A stretch of DNA of 64,000 nt from Hydractinia symbiolongicarpus (taxonomy: Eukaryota > Cnidaria > Hydrozoa > Anthoathecata > Hydractiniidae): NCBI RefSeq assembly GCF_029227915.1, contig NC_079883.1, forward strand, positions 20,028,001-20,092,000, written 5' to 3'. Below the pieces are notes generated by a model that saw nothing but the letters and a program-made list of their open reading frames with translations, ran no database searches and was not told the DNA's origin. Shown in pieces: positions 57,634-64,000 of this stretch. Position 1 is the stretch's first letter. Each line of letters starts with the position of its first letter. The position numbers were made by a program, and so were the translations under genes.

Positions 57634-57730
57634 CCGTGTATATGCAGGGCAAAAACTACTTCCCTCAGGTACATGTTGTGAAATGTAGGTACAAGGATTT
57701 TAAAGTTGAATGACTGCTGAGTGATGATTA
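57625..57730 (+). pseudogene. Fragment of the unknown + gene, copy B
   Basis: It reads SSVYMQGKNYFPQV and on to SDD with one stop, matching the end of the gene at 49752-50310. The left border of the duplicated module is near 57625. Confidence 0.55.
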
Positions 57731-57733
57731 AAT

Positions 57734-57763
57734 GTTTTATAACCCCCACAAGGGTTACAAAAC
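57734..57763. terminator. Hairpin between convergent genes, copy B
   Basis: GTTTTATAACCC pairs with GGGTTACAAAAC with one mismatch and a 6-nt loop. It occupies the same place as the hairpin at 50319-50351 in copy A but has a different sequence. Confidence 0.55.
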
Positions 57764-57789
57764 AGGTGGAGACTCTAGGTAGCGCTTTT

Positions 57790-58418
57790 TTACTGTACAG
57801 ATTGCAGTTTTTTTAAAACATCGCTTCTGCCTTCCTCCCGACCTTTCTGAACTAGCTGAGCGCGCTCCTTTTCGTTGATGGCATCAACAAGCCGTTTAAA
57901 GTGTAGACGTATTTGTTCCTTCATTAGCATATACCGTTGCTTCTCCTGCATGATCAGGTTGAACTCGTAGTCACTAATAACCCCATTTTCTACAGCCTTT
58001 GAGATAAGATCAACGATAGAGTTTAATTTCGACTCCGGCAGTAACCTTATATTCTTATGTTTCTTGGATTTGACACCAAGCCTTTTTGAAGCGTTCCGCA
58101 GGCTGGCCTGCCCAATCCCCATAGCAATCGCTATACCCACCATGCCAATACAGAGGGGAGCGCCCAGACCCGTGGCTAATGCTCCTATTTCAACACCTGA
58201 GGTGATAATACTCACACTCAGCAGTCCGTGGTCGCAGTAGCGTACCCACGTACCATGCATCTTGAACTTCTTTGAAAGCCCGTCCCGTTCTTTGATTTCA
58301 TTCGAAGATATTTTTCAATATCTCCGATCTTGTCAAGTCTGTACTTTTGGCTTTCGTGGTTAGTATCGTCCTCAGGCGCACTTGGTAAATTTGGATATAA
58401 CTTCGTTATATCATTCAT
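57790..58418 (-). pseudogene. Hydrophobic protein of the virus-like element, copy B
   Basis: The ATG at 58418 begins MNDITKLYPNLPS. A frame change near 58290 separates it from the 156-codon frame 58260-57790, which has the hydrophobic centre (IGALATGLGAPLCIGMVGIA) and charged tail (KAVENGVISDYEF). It is better preserved than copy A, with a single break. The start lies 5 nt after the stop of the penton-like gene, so the two probably formed one transcription unit. Confidence 0.6.
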
Positions 58419-58423
58419 TTATT

Positions 58424-59005
58424 CTATAAGCAAACACATTGTAATTTCCGTAAAGTGTCAAAACTCCAGGTCAGCATGTCCCCCCAAGCGCTTAACTCTT
58501 TGATGGGGAGCAAAGCAAGAATTTTAGACTTTTCACCATCAAGTAGGCAGTCGTCTTCATCCAACTGAGGCCAAACAAGCCGTAGTCGAATGTAAACGTC
58601 AGTCTTGTAAAATGAATCATAGTCGCCCTTCGTATAGTACTTTCCACCAGCTGGAGCAGGTAGACCAAGGAGCTCTTGCAGTGGTCTGTTAATCACCACC
58701 GTGTACCCGTCACTGACACGGAGCCTATAGAGTCCATTTTTCAGGACAAACAGCTTGATCTTGTCCTGTGCCTGACTGTTGACGATAGTCGCCAGATCCT
58801 CGATCCCATACAGACCGTTCATAATCTTGATTCGAGTAACCCCCTGATCAGGCCCTGTTTTACGGATCGGAAACCCGTTGTCGCTGTAAATGTTCAGCCA
58901 TGCAGGTCGAATAATGATGGATTTTAAGGCTATCCTCGTGTCCTGTCCCAGGTAATCCTCAAATATCGTAGGTTTTTCAATATCGGTAATGTAGAGTTGC
59001 TTCAT
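58424..59005 (-). CDS. Penton-like or minor capsid protein, copy B
   Basis: The ATG at 59005 opens 193 codons without interruption. The first 120 residues match copy A (TIFEDYLGQDTRIALKS, KIKLFVLKNGLYRLRVSDGY). The end has PQLDEDDCLLDGEKSKILAL and WGDMLTWSF, a pattern seen in penton-like proteins of Polinton-like viruses. The frame ends earlier than expected for a penton, in a stop after LQCVCL, so the C terminus may be cut. The assignment is from pattern only. Confidence 0.5.
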   Translation of the reverse strand: MKQLYITDIEKPTIFEDYLGQDTRIALKSIIIRPAWLNIYSDNGFPIRKTGPDQGVTRIKIMNGLYGIEDLATIVNSQAQDKIKLFVLKNGLYRLRVSDGYTVVINRPLQELLGLPAPAGGKYYTKGDYDSFYKTDVYIRLRLVWPQLDEDDCLLDGEKSKILALLPIKELSAWGDMLTWSFDTLRKLQCVCL

Positions 59006-59098
59006 CCTTTCTTCTAAGAAAAGAATGAATATCTACTCGTATAACCCCAAGGCAAGGTATAAATCCAACAGGGGAGAATGGCCCCTTGGTGCCTGAAA
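59006..59098 (+). pseudogene. Head-to-head spacer and truncated start of the unknown large gene, copy B
   Basis: The 19-nt spacer 59006-59024 precedes an ATG at 59025 (MNIYSYNPKARYKSNRGEWP), matching the start of the gene at 51810. Similarity ends at about 59095, where a LINE-like segment begins. Confidence 0.6.
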
Positions 59099-59099
59099 G

Positions 59100-59940
59100 A
59101 CAGTTAATAAAAAAAATAAAAAAATGAATAAAAATAAAATCAATCCGACAGAAAAACTTGAAAACTATCTCAATTTCATGAGAACCTGGTCACATGATAA
59201 AAACCTTACATTAGATCAAATCCAACTAAAACATACAGTATACTTTTTGGCACATCACGAATGATCAATAACCACAAGCCTAAAGAACAAAATACATACG
59301 GAATTCTATGTAATGGTAAGCCTCTTGAACGAAAAGAAATAGTTAAACTACTTGGAATAAATTTTAATGAAACGTTGTCATGGAAACCACATATAAATAA
59401 AATTATAAGTCAAGGTTTCGCTACGTTATCTGTCTTGAGAAAACTGAAAAGAATTGCTCCTTTTCGTGTAAGAAAAAGCTTAGCAGAATGTCAAAATATG
59501 ATTACGGTTCTATTGTTTTTTAAAACACTTCACAATATTTAATAGCACGATTACAGGAACTCCAGAATGCTGCTGCTTCTTTTGTTATTGGTCGCTACTG
59601 TGGCGAAGAGGACGTGGAAACGAGGTTAAGATGAATACCAAATAAAGAACGTTTTGAACTAAAACTGACAAACTCGTTTATAAACTTACTAACGACAACA
59701 ACGCTCCTGGTTACCTAAAACTCGCTTGACGCCAGTCAAGAAGACAAACGAGAATAACTGAACAAAAGCAACATGACCCTGCTACAGCGGAGAAAGACAC
59801 GTTTCAGTTTTTAGCATCCAAAACCTATAACGAACTCCTGATGAAGCTTCGAAAGAAAGAAGATTTTATTAAATTCTGCATTGATGCAAGGTCATATTAT
59901 TTTGATAAAGTGATTTCTAGAATTCTTCAAGACAAGTAGT
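59100..59940 (+). mobile_element. 3' end of a non-LTR retrotransposon (LINE)
   Basis: The frame at 59261-59542 has VKLLGINFNETLSWKPHIN, the conserved post-palm motif of LINE reverse transcriptases, then VLRKLKRIAPF. In other frames further on come LQNAAASFVIG and LKLTKL-like text, and a final KTYNELLMKLRKKEDF before a stop near 59938. Several stops are present. It cuts off copy B of the virus-like module. Confidence 0.7.
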
Positions 59941-60352
59941 TTTTCTCACTTTAAATTTATTTCTTTATTAGCTCTTTTTTAGTACTTAACCTTAATCTCT
60001 CGTTATATTCGTTTCCCCCAGTCCCTTGTGATTTCGTGCTTTGTCAAAATTCCTTCTATCCCTCACCATAGTCTTTTTCTTGTGACTATGATCTAATGGA
60101 TGTCGAATAAATGATAAGTAAATAAAATAAATAAAATAAACACCACCCCTTCCAAACCAAAATGGCTTTGCTGCATGTTTCCGTTTTGTTAGGGTTCTGC
60201 TGTGATTGAGCCCAGCCCCCCATTTTTCCAAAAAAACAGAACGGCTATTATTATTTTAATAAATCTCAATAACCTATGTTTACCTATTGTATATCTACTT
60301 ATTATTATCTTGGAGGAAAAAATGCGTCATACATCCAGTATTAGCCTACATT
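59941..60352. other. Upstream region of the PACS-like exon
   Basis: No repeats recognised. Probable promoter or 5' untranslated DNA, with an A/T-rich 'aataaaataaataaaataaa' run at 60119-60140. Confidence 0.3.
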
Positions 60353-60519
60353 ATGGCAAAAATGGCAGCAATGTCTGGTGGAAAAAGCAAGGTTACCGAT
60401 TCTGCATGGGCCAAGCCTGAAACCATGCAACAGCAAGTGAATTTTAATAGACCAATAAAGTCTATGAAACTTTTTACTGAATGGGATGTTGAAAATGCTG
60501 CCCCAAATTGTATTCCCAG
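60353..60519 (+). CDS. PACS-like: Probable first coding exon of a PACS-like sorting adaptor
   Basis: The ATG at 60353 opens 55 codons plus two bases, then a GT donor at 60520 (CCCAG/GTATG). After a Ser/Lys-rich start comes MKLFTEWDVENAAPNCIPR. This resembles the start of the furin-binding region of PACS proteins, where a Trp-Glu-Val-Asp stretch and a Cys-x-Pro-Arg end the first exon. PACS proteins sort cargo between the trans-Golgi network and endosomes or mitochondria. The following exons would lie beyond a long intron; none was recognised before the window ends, so the call rests on one short motif. Confidence 0.55.
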
Positions 60520-60789
60520 GTATGCTTTTTAGAGGAGAGATGAAACAAGAAACCCCCCTTGTGCTGGAGACATAAAATCTAGCTAACTAGGAAAATAATC
60601 CTGGTAAGAAGACTGTGTTCTATTAAGGGACACTTTTCCTGTTCCAAAGATTCTTAGTGGAATCTATTTTTAATTAATGCTAACAATATATATATAAAAT
60701 ATATATATTAGTGTTAATTAAGCTAAAGATGGAAAATAACATAGGTGTTAATAAGCTGCATACACCATAAAAAATTTTTTTTGGCGCCA
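60520..60789. other. Start of the PACS-like intron
   Basis: AT-rich. It holds a 'taatgctaacaatatat'/'atatattagtgttaatta' inverted repeat at about 60675-60722, which may be a small hairpin element. Confidence 0.4.
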
Positions 60790-60904
60790 TTTTGTTTCTT
60801 TTATGGCGTACTATAAGTGTGCCAAGTTTGATTCAATTTGAACAACCCTATGGAAAGTTATTGAGGGGGGGGCGGAATCCGCCCCCCCCCCCCCCCCCCC
60901 CCCG
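60790..60904. repeat. Direct repeat copy 1 with G/C homopolymer runs
   Basis: The phrase 'actataagtgtgccaagtttg' and 'aaagttattgagggggggg' match 61756-61842. It continues with GGCGGAATCCGCC and about 20 C residues. The G and C runs can pair as a long hairpin. Confidence 0.7.
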
Positions 60905-61755
60905 GTCATAGTATGTTCGAAAAACCCCGGACCGAATAGGGTTAAATCTTTGTTAAATTTTATTTTCTTTCGTTGATCTTTTGACGACTATAGCAATTAA
61001 ATACAACAATGGGACACACGCAGTTTACATGAGCTAATTAAATTTCGCGAACAAGACATGAACTCTATTGTTTTCAACATGCAAAAATAGCTCATGTATT
61101 TGACAATAGGTTAACAATAAGAACGAAATTTCTGACACTACTGAAAGCTCATGCGAAGGTGATAACTATCAAGTACAAGTAAAGTTACATTCGAGCAGTA
61201 CTGTAACTATAAAACAAACAAAAAAGCGCAACCACACGCACAGTGTAAGTAATAATACGCTGAATTTTTTCTTAACACAATGCGGGTTATACAAAGGTGC
61301 GGGTAAGTAAAATACACTGATTGAACTTTTATGAGGGTTATACGAAGGTACGCTATCTGATAGCATCTGGTTTATAACTCCTAAAAAAAAGCTAAGATGT
61401 GGGCTATACGATGTGCGGGTTATATACTGGAAAATACGGTAAGTATTATAATATCTGCGATTCAGACATCCTACTGTCGTGCTGCACTCTTCAATATAAA
61501 CAATCGACTTTGTGTTTTATATCTCAAACTTGTAACCTTGCAGTTTGGCAACTTTTTATACGATTTATGTAAAAACCGGAAATATGTTAAATAACTTTTA
61601 TTTAGCTTTCAGAAACTTCAAACAGAATGTAAAAATGCGCTCTAGAACTAAAGTTTTTTGTATTTTAGACAGATAGTGGCTTTTTGAACAAATTTCAAGC
61701 TTTTGATGATGTCACAGGAAATGTGCTGATGCAAGCAAAAATTTATTGCTACTAT
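60905..61755. other. Intron or repeat DNA
   Basis: Phrases such as 'gtgcgggttatac' recur near 61285, 61327 and 61410, typical of a dispersed transposon end. No coding exon is supported. Confidence 0.35.
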
Positions 61756-61842
61756 TTTGTTCCTTTTATGACGTAGTATAAGTGTGCCAAGTTTGATTCA
61801 ATTTGCACAAGCCTGTGAAAAGTTATTGAGGGGGGGGGGGGG
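61756..61842. repeat. Direct repeat copy 2 ending in a G run
   Basis: About 85 bp similar to 60790-60873, ending in 'gttattgag' and a run of 13 G. Confidence 0.75.
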
Positions 61843-62012
61843 AAACATATAATGCTCATTTTAAGCTAAGGTTGTTTTTTGACCTCAATTCTCCTTTAAG
61901 TTTCACTTGATTCTTAAATGTTAGATTTTTTTACTGAATGTACAGAGTTCTTGCTGGCTCACGGGAGTGTGTAAAAGAATAATCCGGAGCACCTTTTTTT
62001 GCAGACTGAGTT

Positions 62013-62545
62013 TTATTTATCAGTTCTTGTGTTATGAAACCCCAAATTTGATATGACTATTAATAGGGTATGATAGGTTTTGCACAATGTTTCATATACG
62101 TAATGTCTGATTTTTGCAAGCATACCTGTTGAACAAGATAATTTAGGGATAAGTGAACTCAGATGAGCATCCCAGGATAGAAATTCATCTAGGACAACTC
62201 CAAGATATTTTACTGATGGACGAATTTTCTTACCACTGTTTCTAAAATTCAAACTTTCATTGATATACTTATGTCTTGATCTAAAGATGATTATTTCTGT
62301 CTTACTGGTGTTTAGGCAAATTTTGTTAGCTTTCACACATAGTTTGAGATCCATATTTACTTGTTGGTTAATTCTTTTTATTGAACGGTTAGGGTTAATT
62401 AGACAGGTGTCATCAGCAAAAAGGATGACATGTGAGTGTTTGATAGCCCTATGGAGATCATTGATATAAACTGCAAATATAAATGGTTTTAGAACCGACT
62501 CTTGTGGAACCCAATGCTTGATATGTGATTTCTTAGATGCGCTTA
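62013..62545 (-). mobile_element. LINE reverse-transcriptase fragment
   Basis: On the minus strand from about 62520: WVPQESVLKPFIFAVYINDL, then HVILFADDTCLI (the F-ADD catalytic box), LNTSKTEIIIF and KYLGVVLDEFLSWDAHL. This is a CR1/jockey-like palm and thumb. The frame runs open from 62354 to 62013 and stops before the RT C terminus. It lies in opposite orientation to the LINE piece at 59.1-59.9 kb. Confidence 0.8.
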
Positions 62546-64000
62546 AGATGGATCATATTAAAAAATCACAATAACGCCACTGAACGGAACAAATAAATAT
62601 CACCGTATTCCTTTTACGCGCATCTGCTGTCTGAAAACACTTGCATAAAAATCAGTTCTGTTTTAGTCAACTTTTGTATCCTTATTATGTTAATTATGCT
62701 CAAAACCGTTTAATCTTTAACACAAAGTTTAAAAGTATTCGTAAAGCTGGAATAATAAGCTTTTTCTACAAGCTAAAGTACTTACTGATCATATAAAAAA
62801 GTACCAATAAAGAGACAAAAGGTCGACAAAATATGTGAAAGATTAATGTTTATTTTAACTGGTAAAATAAGTTCCGATTTCAAAAAGTTGTTTTAAAACA
62901 AGATATAAACTTTCTTTTTTTGTTTACAAAGGTGTATAGCAAGTGCTGTCTTTGGTAATTATGCATTTGTAATAGTATAATTATATATCACCATGAAATT
63001 GCAAATTCGATATATCTACTTACAACTAAACACAAAAGTACAGTTTTAAATGTAAAATGGGGTTTCGATAATATTTATGTGTTTCAAGAAAAATGCATAC
63101 GAGAATATTAATTAAGTTTTAAAAACTTAATGTTTGTTTTTAAAGAAATATGCTCACAGTGAGGTGATACTTTGTTGCAATTTGCATGTATTTTATCTGC
63201 AAAAGAAGATCTTGCTCAACAAAGAAAAAAACGTTTAGGAGAAAGTAACAAAAACATATAATCAAAAGTTCAAGATTATTTTAAGAAAAAAACAAAATTG
63301 AATATAATAAATTATCGTATAAATTTTTAATTTTGAAAAGTTACTACTTAAGCAACAAACTTTTTTATTCAGAAATTAACCAACCAGAGAATATCGTAAT
63401 TGTTTACTCAAAGCCAATCATAACTGTGTATTTCAATTTACAAATAATTTATTCACAAAACCGCCAAAGTTTGAAATTAAGTTTCTAAACAGACACCTGC
63501 CAGAACCTCGTGCTGTGTTACAATAGAATCTAAATAGTTGTTTCTTCTTCTGTAGAGTAGCTAACGCTTTCGTGTTTTGTTCAAAAATTACATCGACAAA
63601 ATTTTGCTGGCGTGAGTTAAAAACTGCTGTAGTATTCTAATAAGTGCAGTAATTGCAACAGCAGTTATTTGCTGCATTTATACATGTTGGACATTAATGT
63701 TCCTTGTATGCTTTTGAAAGCTCTTATCATGGAAGTGCAGAGCAGTTAAGAACCGAAAGGGCTGGGGAGAAGGTTAGCATAGTCTAAATTTGAAATTGCT
63801 TATCCCACATTTGTGTATCTATAAACGTTCTTAGGAAGAAACACAGCGTTGATGTTTAGGCTACATATTGGAAAAATATCATAAGAAAAGAAACTTAAAT
63901 TAGACAGTAACTTTTGTCTCTTACTGTATTGTGGGCAACTGTGTTACGTTTTTTGTATGGATGGTCTGAACAAGGCCCTGGCCCTGACTGGTCATGTGAC
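62546..64000. other. AT-rich DNA, nothing recognised
   Basis: No open frame above 60 codons and no clear repeat. It is presumably part of the PACS-like intron. Confidence 0.35.

Larger units (their letters stand above)
49246..59098. mobile_element. Decayed Polinton-like (virus-like) element plus a truncated second module
   Basis: The region is visibly richer in G+C than its flanks, intronless, gene-dense and coded on both strands. Major-capsid-like and integrase genes define it as a Polinton/Maverick or adintovirus-like endogenous element. No family-B DNA polymerase, packaging ATPase or capsid protease was recognised, so it is either incomplete or of a lineage without them. The order is: SAP-like, Cys-rich, unknown (+); hydrophobic, penton-like (-); unknown (+); coiled coil (-); capsid, HNH, small membrane protein, integrase (+). 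The module 50200-51900 recurs at 57625-59098, truncated on both sides. Every large gene has stops or frame breaks. Confidence 0.8.

Overview
The window is metazoan nuclear DNA: AT-rich, with short GT-AG exons scattered among many decayed transposons. The repeat mix (BEL/Pao, Ty3/gypsy, DIRS-like, LINEs, small inverted-repeat elements and a Polinton-like virus-like element) and the host gene set fit a cnidarian, possibly a hydrozoan. This is an inference from content; no taxonomic marker was read.

Host genes, all on the + strand: a three-exon four-transmembrane claudin-superfamily-like protein (3288-4644); an unrecognised five-exon gene with an 18-nt microexon that runs into a retrotransposon (10263-12533); an eight-exon Rab-like small GTPase with altered G3-G5 motifs and a C-terminal CLIL box (19169-33868); a three-exon A20/AN1 zinc-finger protein of the ZFAND5/6 type (42266-43746); and a probable first exon of a PACS-like sorting adaptor (60353-60519) whose remaining exons are not seen.

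Transposons fill most of the rest. A HECT-like pseudogene lies at 5.3-6.4 kb, a BEL/Pao element at 12.5-15.9 kb (minus) and a DIRS-like gag at 16.1-17.8 kb. The Rab introns hold a hAT-like element carrying a minisatellite, a gypsy element, a TTAA-flanked element, a tandem array ending in a hairpin, and a CCGGGAA inverted-repeat element. Further right are a Harbinger-type element with a MADF-like remnant, a 70-bp foldback with a perfect 10-bp target duplication, a tyrosine-recombinase remnant and two LINE fragments.

The most unusual region is 49.2-59.1 kb. It is visibly richer in G+C, compact, intronless and coded on both strands. It carries a double-jelly-roll-like major capsid gene, a penton-like gene, a hydrophobic and a coiled-coil minus-strand gene, a cysteine-repeat/HNH gene, a retroviral-type integrase and several unknowns. 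A truncated second copy of one module follows it. Genes come in head-to-head pairs with very short gaps, and perfect or near-perfect hairpins sit between convergent pairs. All its large genes carry stops or frame breaks, so it is a decayed endogenous element.
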